A DNA stretch of 64,000 nt from DASUPK01 sp963843085 (lineage in GTDB: Bacteria > Actinomycetota > Thermoleophilia > Solirubrobacterales > 70-9): assembly GCA_963843085.1 (NCBI GenBank), contig CAWJJG010000005.1, positions 62,001 to 126,000 of the forward strand, written 5' to 3'. The notes under the pieces are model-generated. The model was not told the origin of the DNA and ran no database searches. It worked only from the letters and a program-made list of their open reading frames with translations. This document shows positions 1 to 8,052 of the stretch, piece by piece; positions within the stretch are counted from its first letter, which is position 1, and each line of letters starts with the position of its first letter. Position numbers and translations under genes: made by a program.

Positions 1-345
1 GGCACGCTGCTCGGCGCCGCGACCGGACTGCTCTGGGGCGGCCTGGTCCGCGTCTTCTTCGTCCACCACGTCACCTGGAGCGTCAACTCGATCTGCCACT
101 TCCTGGGCACTCGCAGATTTGACGTGGACGATCACTCCACCAACGTCTTCTGGCTCGCCCTCCCCTCCCTCGGCGAGTCCTGGCACCACAACCACCACGC
201 CTTCCCCCGCTCGGCCGTCCACGGCCTGCGCCGCTGGGAGCTAGATCCATCGGCTCTCCTGATTGCGGGGATGGAACGGGTCGGGCTCGCCTGGAACGTG
301 ATCCGGATCACGCCCGAGCGCCAGGCGGCTAAGGCCGCTTCTTAA
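1..345 (+). CDS. Fatty acid (acyl-CoA/stearoyl-type) desaturase, C-terminal part
   Basis: This is the 3' end of a gene that begins before the window; the frame is open from base 1 to the TAA at 343-345. The visible part has a hydrophobic stretch, then HHVTWSVNSICH and a final histidine box ESWHHNHHAF, the third HxxHH-type di-iron ligand box of membrane acyl-CoA/acyl-lipid desaturases. The family introduces a cis double bond into long acyl chains at the cytoplasmic membrane using two irons held by three histidine clusters. Only the C-terminal ~114 residues are present, so regioselectivity cannot be judged. An internal GTG at 124 is in frame but would remove a histidine-containing segment, so it is not the start. 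Confidence 0.88.
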   Translation, partial: GTLLGAATGLLWGGLVRVFFVHHVTWSVNSICHFLGTRRFDVDDHSTNVFWLALPSLGESWHHNHHAFPRSAVHGLRRWELDPSALLIAGMERVGLAWNVIRITPERQAAKAAS

Positions 346-429
346 CCCCCTCTCAGCCTCCTCTCAGGCCCGGCTGGCTTGATGGTGGCCGAGCCCGGGT
401 GATCCGGGAAGCGACGGACAGGAGCAGAG

Positions 430-975
430 ATGGACGAGAAGAGGAAGCGAGGACTGACCATCAGGCTCGGCCCCCTGGGGTTGTCCCTGCTGGCGGCCTG
501 CATCACGGCGGTCGGCGTGGCCGCCGTCTCGCTGGCGGCGGACTCCGGCAGTGGCAACTCCAACAGCGGAAGCGGGTCGGCGAACATCCCGGCGCCGCCG
601 CCCGGCGGCGCCGGCGTGATGACGTTCCGGGCCCCCAATCTCTCTGCCGCCGACAGGCAGAAGATGGAGGACTTCCGGAAGTGCATGACCGACAACGGCG
701 CCCCCGGGCCGCCGGAGCCGGGCAAGATCGATCCGAGCCAGGGTCCGCCAAAACCGCCGAGCGCGGCCGACCGGGAGAAGGTCCAGAAGGCCTATGAGGC
801 CTGCAAGGACAAGCTCCCAAGCGACATGCAGAACGGCGGGCCTCCCGGCATAGGCACGCTCCACTGCGGCCCACCGCCCGGTGCACCGCCGCAGCAGGGT
901 CAGCAGCAGAACCGGAACCAGAACCAGGATCAGAGCAACAGTTCGGGCACCAGCTCGAGCGGCTCCAGCTCCTGA
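430..975 (+). CDS. Secreted or membrane-anchored low-complexity protein
   Basis: The 181-residue product has a basic N-terminus (MDEKRKR) and a hydrophobic segment at about residues 17-37, followed by a Gly/Ser/Asn-rich linker, which reads as a signal peptide or single anchor. The middle holds two short related units, each with one cysteine (FRKCMTDNG and AYEACKDKLP), both preceded by an Ala-Asp-Arg pattern (SAADRQKME, SAADREKVQ), so the protein contains a small internal duplication. The C-terminus is Pro/Gly and then Gln/Asn/Ser rich. An AGGAG sequence six bases upstream supports ATG 430. No family is recognised. The two cysteines could form a disulfide outside the membrane. Confidence 0.7.
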   Translation: MDEKRKRGLTIRLGPLGLSLLAACITAVGVAAVSLAADSGSGNSNSGSGSANIPAPPPGGAGVMTFRAPNLSAADRQKMEDFRKCMTDNGAPGPPEPGKIDPSQGPPKPPSAADREKVQKAYEACKDKLPSDMQNGGPPGIGTLHCGPPPGAPPQQGQQQNRNQNQDQSNSSGTSSSGSSS

Positions 976-1035
976 GCGAAAGACTCGTCCACACAAACGG
1001 CGTCTCCCCCCTAGACGCCCCATAGATCCCCCCAG

Positions 1036-1068
1036 GCGAGCGGGCCCCCTAGGTCGGGGCCCGTTCGC
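1036..1068. terminator. Strong hairpin between convergent genes
   Basis: GCGAGCGGGCCCC at 1036-1048 pairs with GGGGCCCGTTCGC at 1056-1068 (13 bp with one G-T pair) around a 7-base loop. It sits between the plus-strand gene ending at 975 and the minus-strand gene whose stop lies inside the hairpin, so it can act as a bidirectional terminator. No long T tract follows on either side, as is common at high GC. Confidence 0.6.
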
Positions 1069-1441
1069 CGTTGAGGCCGACGGCGGCGCGGATCAGCTCC
1101 CTGAAGGCGTCCGCGTCGACCTCCTCCCCCTCGGCGACGTCGATCGCCCGCCTCGTGTTTCCCTCGAGGCTCGAGTTGAAGAGCTTGGCCGGATCGTCCA
1201 GCGACGCTCCCTTCGCGAAGGTCAGCTTGACCTTGTCCTTATAGGACTCGCCGGTGCAAATGATCCCGTCGTGCTCCCAGACGGGAACCCCCGGGCTGTT
1301 CCCCTTCGCCCACTTCACCTCCTCGACGACGTCCGGGTCCGCCTCCCTGATGAGCCCGCGCATCCTGGTCAGGGTCTCCGCGCGCCAGTCGCCGAGTTCG
1401 GCGATCCGCTCGTCGACCAGCTCCGATCCCGACCTGCTCAC
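1049..1441 (-). CDS. DUF1801 domain protein
   Basis: A small soluble protein of about 130 residues with the DUF1801/YdhG-like pattern: an N-terminal helix with RIAELGDWRAETLTRMRGLI, then EVKWAKGNSPGVPVWEHDG, a central IICTGESYKDKVKLTF strand pair, and a helical end. The biochemical role of the family is unknown. GTG 1441 is chosen because GAGGTGG lies five bases upstream; GTG 1450 in the same frame is possible. The gene begins within a few bases of the end of the upstream SnoaL-like gene, so the two are probably co-transcribed. Confidence 0.75.
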   Translation of the reverse strand: MSRSGSELVDERIAELGDWRAETLTRMRGLIREADPDVVEEVKWAKGNSPGVPVWEHDGIICTGESYKDKVKLTFAKGASLDDPAKLFNSSLEGNTRRAIDVAEGEEVDADAFRELIRAAVGLNGERAPT

Positions 1442-1451
1442 GTTCCCCACC

Positions 1452-1913
1452 TCATACCGGCAGGTCGACTGACTCGAGCGCCGCAGAGGGCTCCGTATAG
1501 GCGGTCAGGCTGGCGACCTTGCGGTCGCGCTGCTCGAGGACGTGGGCGAGCGGGACGTCGAGCTCGTCGCCGCTCTCCTTCTGCGTGATCTGGAGGCGGC
1601 CGAGGACGACCCAGCGCCCGTCGGCTGCCGCACGGAGGCCCTCGGGCCTGAAGCTGTCCTTCTCGAAGAGCACCTCCATGTCGCCGCGCCAGTTCTTGAA
1701 GCCGCGCATCCCCTTGTAGGTCTTGCCTTCGATGAAGACCGTCTCCATGCGGATCTGGAAGTCCGGGTGCAACAGGGCCTCAAGTCCCGCCCCCCCGCGG
1801 TCGAATTCGTCATATATGCGCCTTACGGCATCCAGCGCAGTGCCGGTATCGGCCTCCTCCATCGCGGCGTTGAACTGCCGCTCGAGCGTCTCGACGTCGT
1901 GCTGGTCGTACAT
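1452..1913 (-). CDS. SnoaL/NTF2-like fold protein
   Basis: The 153-residue product looks like a nuclear-transport-factor-2-like (SnoaL) alpha+beta protein: an N-terminal helix ETLERQFNAAM, a helical DAVRRIYDEFDR, LLHPDFQIRME, then FKNWRGDMEVLFEKDSFRPEGL and a WVVLGRLQITQKESGDELDVPLAHV-type sheet in outline. Members are small enzymes, binding proteins or subunits with a deep pocket; nothing here fixes a substrate. It begins with ATG 1913 and is probably the first gene of a two-gene unit with the DUF1801 gene. It is divergent from the GGDEF-EAL gene. Confidence 0.65.
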   Translation of the reverse strand: MYDQHDVETLERQFNAAMEEADTGTALDAVRRIYDEFDRGGAGLEALLHPDFQIRMETVFIEGKTYKGMRGFKNWRGDMEVLFEKDSFRPEGLRAAADGRWVVLGRLQITQKESGDELDVPLAHVLEQRDRKVASLTAYTEPSAALESVDLPV

Positions 1914-2005
1914 TTGATGGCCCTCAGTATCGCCCCAGTAGTGCGGATGTCGCGCTGCGACCGCTCGGGGAAGCTATCGGAGCCATCGCCGAGGGAACTT
2001 CCAGC

Positions 2006-4417
2006 GTGATGAGGGAGAGAGCGCCGACGGAGGCCGGCGACGTCGCCGAGCAGGAAATCCGGAGCCGTCTCGACTCGATCGGTGTCGGAATCTGGCTCTC
2101 GGTGATCGTCTGCCTCGGCGGAGCCGCCTACGCGCTGCACACCTGGAGCGGCCCCAACCGAGGCCTGATCCTCGCCATCACGGTGATCGGACTGCTCAGC
2201 GTCCCGCTGATGCTGGCGCTGCCCGGCGAGCGAATCGCCCGCAGCCGACATTCGGAGTTCTTCTTCGCCGGCTGGTCGCTCGCCGACATCCTCCTGATCG
2301 GCACGATCGCCGGGCTCGACGGCGGCTCGACGAGCCCCTACATCCTGCTGCTGGTCCTCCCCTTCCTGTTCGCCGCCCTCTCCTATCCGCCCCGGACGAT
2401 CGCCATCGTGGGGCTGGCCGACCTGACTGCATTGTTCGTCCTCGCATTCGCAGTCGGCGGCGGCCTGCCGCTCGACGGCTTCGGCCTCTTCGCGATGGTC
2501 TGCGTCGGTCTGATGGGCACCTGGGAGGCTCGCAACCTGGCACGGCAGCGCAACGCGCTCAGCGAGACCGCCGCCGCCCGGACCCTCAGTGAGGAGACCA
2601 GCCGCCGCCTGACTCGCCAGCAGACGGCGGTGGCGCGTTTCGGGCAGCTCGCCCTGGAGGGCATGGAGATCGACGCCTTGACCCAGGAGGCAACCGTCCT
2701 GATGGACCGGGTCCTGGATCTCGACATCAGCGTCGTCCTCAAGCTCCTGCCCGATGGCAAGGAGCTGCTGGTCCTCTCGGCCATCGGTCTGCCCGAAGAG
2801 GAGGTCGGAACGGCGAGGGTTCCGACCGGCCGCGAGTCCCAGTCCGGCTACGCGCTGGCGACAGGCCTACCCATGGTCGTCGACGACTGGAGGAGCGAGA
2901 ACCGATTCCAGGAGTCGCGGCTGCAGGCGGAGGCGGGCATGCGCAGCGCGGCGACGGTCCTGATCAAGGGCAAGGGCGATCCGTATGGCGTCCTGGGAGC
3001 GGCCTCTAGAACGGTGCGGACGTTCAACCAAGACGACGTCTCCTTCATGCAGGCGATCGCCAATGTCCTCGCCAACGCGATCGAGCGGCGGCGGACCGAG
3101 GAGCAGACCCAGCACGAGGCCCTTCACGACCCGCTCACCGGCCTCCCCAATCGCAACCTCTTCCTCGACCGGCTCGAGCACGCGCTCTCGGTGGCGGCGC
3201 GGCGGCGGACCTCGATAGCGGTCCTCTTCCTCGACCTCGACCAGTTCAAGATCGTCAACGACAGCCTCGGTCACGCCGCGGGCGATGAGCTCCTCGCCGC
3301 GGTCGCGCCTCGGATCGAGCAGGCCCTCCGGCCCGGCGACACGGTTGCGCGCTTCGGTGGCGACGAGTTCGCCGTGCTCGCCGAGGACGTCGGGAACGAG
3401 CGAGGCGCCACGCGCATCGCGGAGCGCATCGCAGAGGTCCTGTCGCGACCGTTCATCCTGCGCGAACGCGAGCACTTCGTGAGCGCCAGCGTCGGCATCG
3501 CGATCGGCGCGGGGGACGAGGCACCCGAGGCCGTGATCCGCGACGCGGACTCCGCCCTCTACCGCGCCAAGGAGCGAGGACGTGGCGGCTACGAGATCTT
3601 CGACGAGGTGATGCGCTCCCGCGTCATCGAGCACATGCAGATCGAGAACGACCTGCGCCGGGCGATCCAGCGCGAGGAGCTCGAGCTCCACTACCAGCCG
3701 GTGATCAAGCTCAGCGACGGCTCGATCGTCGCCCTGGAGGCCCTGCTGCGCTGGAACCATCCGGACCGCGGGCTGATCGGCCCGCTCGGCTTCATCCCGG
3801 TGGCCGAGGAGTCCCGCCTGATCGTCCCGATCGGCCGCTGGGTGATCGAGCAGGCCTGCCGCCAGGCGGCCGCCTGGCAGGAGCTGCACCCCGACTCGGC
3901 CCCGGTCTCGGTCGCGGTCAACCTCTCCGCCCGTCAGATCGCCGACCCGGACCTCCTCTCCCACATCGAGGGGTCGGTCCGGGCGAACCGGATCGACCCA
4001 TCGAGCCTCTGGCTGGAGCTGACGGAGACCACGCTGCTCGACGACACCGTCTTCGTCGAGCGGACGCTCGAGTCCCTCAAGGGCCTCGGCGTCCGCCTGG
4101 TCCTCGACGACTTCGGCGTCGGCTTCTCCTCGCTCGGCTACCTGAAGCGCCTGCCCCTGTCGATGATCAAACTCGACCGCAGCTTCGTCGAGAACCTCAC
4201 GGAGGGCTCACACGACGCCGCCATCGTCCGGGCGGTCAACGAGATGGCCGACACGATCGGCATCGGCGTCGTCGCGGAGGGCCTGGAGACCGAGGAGCAG
4301 GTGCGGATGGCGAGGGCGCTCGGCTGCGGCTTCGCCCAGGGCTTCCACTTCTCGGAGCCGGTGCCAGTCTCGTATGTCGAGGGCCTGCTCGAGCAGCCGA
4401 TGCCCTCCATTCGCTGA
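2006..4417 (+). CDS. Membrane GAF-GGDEF-EAL cyclic-di-GMP signalling protein
   Basis: The 803-residue protein has about six membrane spans (residues ~28-175), a GAF sensor (~208-365), a GGDEF domain (~372-530) and an EAL domain (~545-790). The cyclase site is intact (FGGDEF near residue 452), and an RPGD sequence five residues before it is a complete RxxD inhibitory I-site. The phosphodiesterase side also has its expected residues: EALLRW, VNLSARQ, ELTETT, LDDFGVG, KLDRSF and AEGLET. The sequence therefore allows both synthesis and breakdown of c-di-GMP at the membrane, gated by the GAF domain. GTG 2006 is immediately followed by ATG 2009, and either may be used. The gene is followed 17 bases later by an unrecognised small gene (member A). 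Confidence 0.93.
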   Translation: MMRERAPTEAGDVAEQEIRSRLDSIGVGIWLSVIVCLGGAAYALHTWSGPNRGLILAITVIGLLSVPLMLALPGERIARSRHSEFFFAGWSLADILLIGTIAGLDGGSTSPYILLLVLPFLFAALSYPPRTIAIVGLADLTALFVLAFAVGGGLPLDGFGLFAMVCVGLMGTWEARNLARQRNALSETAAARTLSEETSRRLTRQQTAVARFGQLALEGMEIDALTQEATVLMDRVLDLDISVVLKLLPDGKELLVLSAIGLPEEEVGTARVPTGRESQSGYALATGLPMVVDDWRSENRFQESRLQAEAGMRSAATVLIKGKGDPYGVLGAASRTVRTFNQDDVSFMQAIANVLANAIERRRTEEQTQHEALHDPLTGLPNRNLFLDRLEHALSVAARRRTSIAVLFLDLDQFKIVNDSLGHAAGDELLAAVAPRIEQALRPGDTVARFGGDEFAVLAEDVGNERGATRIAERIAEVLSRPFILREREHFVSASVGIAIGAGDEAPEAVIRDADSALYRAKERGRGGYEIFDEVMRSRVIEHMQIENDLRRAIQREELELHYQPVIKLSDGSIVALEALLRWNHPDRGLIGPLGFIPVAEESRLIVPIGRWVIEQACRQAAAWQELHPDSAPVSVAVNLSARQIADPDLLSHIEGSVRANRIDPSSLWLELTETTLLDDTVFVERTLESLKGLGVRLVLDDFGVGFSSLGYLKRLPLSMIKLDRSFVENLTEGSHDAAIVRAVNEMADTIGIGVVAEGLETEEQVRMARALGCGFAQGFHFSEPVPVSYVEGLLEQPMPSIR

Positions 4418-4434
4418 TCCGCGACACTTACCCG

Positions 4435-4863
4435 GTGGGAAGCCCCGGATTCTTCGAGCGGACCCTGGCGAGGGCCCGCGCCCGCACCCTGGATCGGCGT
4501 CTGCTAGCGGGCGCCCGTCCCGAGGAGAGCCGGCTGACCATGGCCCGGAGCGCCGAGCTCCTCGACCCCCACAACCGGTCGGAGGTGGCTCAGGCGTTGA
4601 GGGAGATGCTGGACGCGGCGGAGCACGCCAGGCGGAACTACCTGAGGGCTCAGCTCACGCTCAGGGAGTTCGATCTGGTGAAAGCCAGAACGCAGATCCG
4701 GGACCTCGCCGACGCGCTCGAGGGGAACGCGCCGGCCAACCCGCGAGGCGTGATCCTGGCCGACCGGCTGGTACGCGACGGCAACTCGCCGATGTACTGG
4801 CCGTCCCAGGCAAGCGTCGAGGCGGCGGTGAACGAGGCCCGCGTCGCGCTCGATCTCAGCTAG
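4435..4863 (+). CDS. Unrecognised small protein, member A of an LDR/SP-h-Y-P family
   Basis: A 142-residue protein of no family known to me. It aligns with two other proteins in this window (9969-10493 and 22862-23359). Shared features are RARARTLDRRLLAGA near residues 13-27, an arginine/alanine helix ending SEVAQALREML, and the C-terminal signature PRGVILADRLVRDGNSPMYW. Those relatives require the N-terminal part, so GTG 4435 is preferred to ATG 4540 even though no clear ribosome-binding site precedes it. The protein is mostly helical, soluble and without cysteines or obvious catalytic motifs. It sits between the GGDEF-EAL gene and a STAS gene. Confidence 0.75.
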   Translation: MGSPGFFERTLARARARTLDRRLLAGARPEESRLTMARSAELLDPHNRSEVAQALREMLDAAEHARRNYLRAQLTLREFDLVKARTQIRDLADALEGNAPANPRGVILADRLVRDGNSPMYWPSQASVEAAVNEARVALDLS

Positions 4864-4919
4864 TTTCCTGACCCTCTGCGAGTACCATGTCCTGACCTCA
4901 GTTGTCCGAGGGGGAACGC

Positions 4920-5303
4920 ATGTCGGCAACTCCAAGCGCAGACATTCCGCAGTTCGAGATCAACTCGGGGCCCGGTCCTGATGACGTGTACGTGGTCCGC
5001 GTCAGGGGCGAGGTCGACATGTCGCACGAGGATGAACTGCGGGGCGAGCTTCGAAACGCCGTCGCCACCGGCTCCAATGGGATCGTGGTCGACCTGACGG
5101 AATGTGAGTTCATCGATTCCAGTGGCGTCCGCGCCGTGCTGCTCTCTCGGGAGGCTCAGAACTCCGACGAGGAGGACTCCGAGCACCTCGCCGTCGCGGC
5201 CTCCAGCGAGCAGATCCTCCGCATCCTCGGCGTGATGGGCATCGACCGGGTGATCCCGATCCGGCCGACGGTCGAGAAAGCCGCGGCCGCGATCACCGGC
5301 TGA
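4920..5303 (+). CDS. STAS-domain anti-sigma factor antagonist-like protein
   Basis: The 127-residue protein is a single STAS domain of the SpoIIAA/RsbV type. VYVVRVRGEVDMSHEDEL forms the first strands, and VVDLTECEFIDSSGVRAVL holds the serine pair at the helix start that anti-sigma kinases phosphorylate. Such proteins release sigma factors by binding the partner anti-sigma factor when unphosphorylated. No anti-sigma kinase is nearby. ATG 4920 follows GAGGGGGAAC; an in-frame TTG 18 bases earlier is less likely. The next gene begins seven bases after the stop, so this regulator probably works with the cNMP/CBS protein. Confidence 0.88.
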   Translation: MSATPSADIPQFEINSGPGPDDVYVVRVRGEVDMSHEDELRGELRNAVATGSNGIVVDLTECEFIDSSGVRAVLLSREAQNSDEEDSEHLAVAASSEQILRILGVMGIDRVIPIRPTVEKAAAAITG

Positions 5304-5310
5304 CCCAGCA

Positions 5311-7185
5311 ATGCACGACATCGCCGAGTTCCTGGGGGGGCGCGATCCCTTCGGCGGGCTCGACGAAGCGGCCCTCGAGGCCCTCGCCGCGAAGACCGAG
5401 GTGGAGTTCTTCCCGGCCGGGACGACGATCGTTCCCCAGGGGCGCCTCTCGCAGGGCCGGGTCAGGGTGATCAGGCGGGGCTCCGTCGACCTCATCGACC
5501 GCGACGCGGTCGTCGACCTGCTGGGCGAGGGCGAGATGTTCGGTCACCCCTCGGTCCTCTCCGGCCTCCCGGCGAAGTACGGGGCCAGGGCCCGTGAGGA
5601 CACCCTCTCCTACTCACTGCCGGCGACGGAGGTGATCCCACTCCTCGGCCGCCCCTCGAGCCTGCGCTTTCTCACCCGCTCGCTGCTGGCGCCAACAGGG
5701 CGGGCAGCGGGCGACGAGGTCGCGCCTCCGAGCCCCGAGGTCGCCCAGCAGCCGGCGGCCGCCCTGGTGCGCCGGCCGCCGGTCGTCTGCCGGCCCGAGA
5801 CGAGCCTGCGAGAAGCCGCTCGGCTGATGAACGCGGAGCAAACGAGCTCGGTTCTGGTCGAGCTCGGCGACGCGGACTTCGGGATCGTCACCGACCGGGA
5901 CCTGCGCGCGGGCGTGGTGGCAGGTCCGCTCTCGCCGGACGATCCGGTCAAGGAGGCCATGAGCACGCCGGTCATCGGGGTCGGGGCCGACCAGACGGGC
6001 GCGGACGTGATGCTGGCGATGCTCGACAACGACATCCGGCATGTCCCCGTCTTCTCGGCGCGATCCGAGGTGCTCGGGGTGATCGTCGGGATCGACCTCG
6101 TGGCCGCGGAGACCAGCTCGCCCTTCGTGTTGCGCCGGGGCATCGCCAGGGCGAAGAGCAAGGGAGAGTTGAGCGAGGCCGCCGGGCGCCTGCGCTCGAC
6201 CGTGATCGCGCTGCGGCGGGCCGAGCTCGCGCCACCACAGATCAGCGAGGTGATCTCCGCGGTCGCGGACGGCCTGATCGTGCGGATGATCGAGCTCGCG
6301 ATCGAATCCGAGGGGCCGCCCCCGGCGGAGTTCTGCTGGATGTCGCTCGGCAGCCACGGCCGGCGCGAGCCCGTCCCCTCCTCCGACGTCGATTCCGGCA
6401 TGGCCTGGCGGGACGCCCCCGAACACGACACCCTCCCCGAAGCGAGGCGTCACCTCGCCTCGGAGCGGACCGGCGAGTACATGCGGGGAATCGCCGCGAG
6501 CGTCGCCGATTGCGTTCGGGTGGTCGGCTGGCGCCTCGACCCACACGGGGTGACGGCGTCAGGCGCCTTCTCGGCGAGCTCAATCGAGGACTGGCGGCGA
6601 GCGATCGAGCGCTGGCTCGCCCATCCCACCGACAACCGGGTCCTGATCGCAACCTCCGTCCTGCTCGACGGCCGGGTCGTCTATGGCCCGCAGCGCGGCC
6701 TCGACGTCAAGCAGCTGCTCTTCGAGACCGGGTCGAGGGAGATCCTGGAGCGCTGGATGCTGCGGCTGGCGCTGGCCGCGAAACCCCCGACTGGCTTCAT
6801 GCACGACATCGTCGTCGAGGGCTCCGGCGAGCGGAAGGGGACCTTCGACATCAAGCACGGCGGGCTGCTCCCGATCGTCGACCTGGCGCGCTACGCGGCC
6901 CTGCGGGCGGACCTCCGCGTCACCCCCACCCTCGAACGGCTTCGGCTGGCCGCGGCCGACGGAATCCTCCAGCCCACCGAGGCCCGAATCCTCGAGGAGG
7001 CCTACGAGCTCTTCAACGCGCTCAGGCTCGAGCACCAGGTCGGGCAGCTCGAACGGGGCCAGGAGCCGGATGACCGGATCGACCCGAAGTGGCTCGACCC
7101 CCTCACCAGGCGATACCTGCGCGACGCCTTCCGGGAGGTCGCGGCGGTCCAGCGCTCCCTGACCAGCCAGCTTTCACACCGCTAG
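5311..7185 (+). CDS. cNMP-binding / twin CBS / DUF294 nucleotidyltransferase-like protein
   Basis: The 624-residue protein has a cyclic-nucleotide-binding-like domain (~10-115, GLDEAALEALA...GEGEMFGHPS), two CBS motifs (~150-270, with TDRDLRAGVV and IVGIDLV) and a DUF294 putative nucleotidyltransferase domain. The latter shows the GSHGRRE...SSDVD motif near residues 347-358, the expected metal/nucleotide site of this fold. A helical DUF294 C-terminal domain follows (~480-620). The architecture is that of stress and nucleotide-sensing proteins related to the GlnD head domain, but the substrate is unknown. The next gene, an exonuclease, begins two bases after the stop; this pairing suggests a conserved signalling module with the upstream STAS protein. 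Confidence 0.9.
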   Translation: MHDIAEFLGGRDPFGGLDEAALEALAAKTEVEFFPAGTTIVPQGRLSQGRVRVIRRGSVDLIDRDAVVDLLGEGEMFGHPSVLSGLPAKYGARAREDTLSYSLPATEVIPLLGRPSSLRFLTRSLLAPTGRAAGDEVAPPSPEVAQQPAAALVRRPPVVCRPETSLREAARLMNAEQTSSVLVELGDADFGIVTDRDLRAGVVAGPLSPDDPVKEAMSTPVIGVGADQTGADVMLAMLDNDIRHVPVFSARSEVLGVIVGIDLVAAETSSPFVLRRGIARAKSKGELSEAAGRLRSTVIALRRAELAPPQISEVISAVADGLIVRMIELAIESEGPPPAEFCWMSLGSHGRREPVPSSDVDSGMAWRDAPEHDTLPEARRHLASERTGEYMRGIAASVADCVRVVGWRLDPHGVTASGAFSASSIEDWRRAIERWLAHPTDNRVLIATSVLLDGRVVYGPQRGLDVKQLLFETGSREILERWMLRLALAAKPPTGFMHDIVVEGSGERKGTFDIKHGGLLPIVDLARYAALRADLRVTPTLERLRLAAADGILQPTEARILEEAYELFNALRLEHQVGQLERGQEPDDRIDPKWLDPLTRRYLRDAFREVAAVQRSLTSQLSHR

Positions 7186-7187
7186 CC

Positions 7188-7904
7188 GTGGGCGAGCCCA
7201 GCTCAGCCGCCGTTCGGGCCTACCGGGAGACGCCGATGCCGGGCCCGGGTACGCAGTGGCGGGAGGCGAACTTCGCCGTGGTCGACTTCGAGACGACCGG
7301 CCTCGACCACTCGGGCGACGAGATCGTCTCCTTCGCCACCGTGTCGGTGAGCGAGGGAAGGGTCAGCCTCGCGGATGCCCGCTACGAGCTGGTGCGGCCA
7401 CGTCGGATGCCGGACGCCGAGTCGATCCGCATCCACGGGCTGCGTGAGGCGGATCTGGAGAAAGCCGCTCCGCTTCGAGAGCACCTCGACGGCCTGCTCG
7501 AGGGGATCACGGGGCGCCCGATCGTCGCCCACGTCGCGGCCGTGGAGCGTGGCTTCCTCGGAGCGGCCCTGGCGGAGCATGGACTCGAGTTGATCAACCC
7601 GCTGATCGATACCGCGGCGCTCGACCGCGAGCTGCGGCGCCTGCGCCGGCACCCGCCCGCAGAGCGCGACCCGATCGGCCTCTCGGCGATGGCGCGCGAG
7701 CTCGGCCTGCCGGTCCACCGTCCGCATCACGCCGACGGCGACGCGCTCACCACCGCCCAGGCCTTCATCGCGCTGGCCGCCCACCTCGAGGAGTTCGGGC
7801 CGCAGACGGTCGGGGCGCTCGTGCGCATCTCGTCTCCAGAGCGGGGCAGGCCCGCACTGTCGGGACTGCTCCGCCGATTGGGCCTCGCTCGCCGCTCCGC
7901 CTAG
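7188..7904 (+). CDS. DnaQ-like 3'-5' exonuclease
   Basis: An RNase T/DnaQ-fold nuclease. FAVVDFETTGLD (Exo I, Asp and Glu metal ligands) lies near residue 27, IHGLREADLE follows, and HHADGDALTTAQAF provides the Exo III His and Asp. The Exo II segment reads AHVAAVERGFL where the usual pattern is AHNxxFDxxFL, so the metal-binding Asp is replaced by Glu. GTG 7188 directly follows the preceding stop, while ATG 7236 is an alternative that still keeps the whole fold. The protein would remove nucleotides from 3' ends in repair or nucleotide turnover; coupling to the DUF294 gene suggests a regulated role. Confidence 0.85.
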   Translation: MGEPSSAAVRAYRETPMPGPGTQWREANFAVVDFETTGLDHSGDEIVSFATVSVSEGRVSLADARYELVRPRRMPDAESIRIHGLREADLEKAAPLREHLDGLLEGITGRPIVAHVAAVERGFLGAALAEHGLELINPLIDTAALDRELRRLRRHPPAERDPIGLSAMARELGLPVHRPHHADGDALTTAQAFIALAAHLEEFGPQTVGALVRISSPERGRPALSGLLRRLGLARRSA

Positions 7905-7953
7905 ACGATACGTACAAGATCCGGCGAACCTCATCAATTTGCGGAAATCGGGC

Positions 7954-7983
7954 TTGACGCGTGTCCGCTTCCGCACATAGGGT
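7954..7983 (+). promoter_or_regulatory. Probable housekeeping promoter for the permease at 8053
   Basis: TTGACG at 7954-7959 and TAGGGT at 7978-7983, separated by 18 bases, match -35 and -10 elements. The -10 is partly repeated downstream (cacatagggtcc then cacacagggtcc), giving a short imperfect duplication. The expected start of transcription is about 60 bases before GTG 8053. Confidence 0.5.
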
Positions 7984-8052
7984 CCCCGACATTCCGGCAC
8001 ACAGGGTCCGACCGCAGGGATGCGACCGGGCCGCGACGGAGGGAGAAGAGCA

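Noticed and set aside
2867..3964. Long open frame opposite the GGDEF-EAL gene
   Set aside because: It mirrors the coding frame at high GC, is rich in Arg/Asp/Leu repeats without domains, and the plus-strand frame has clear conserved motifs.
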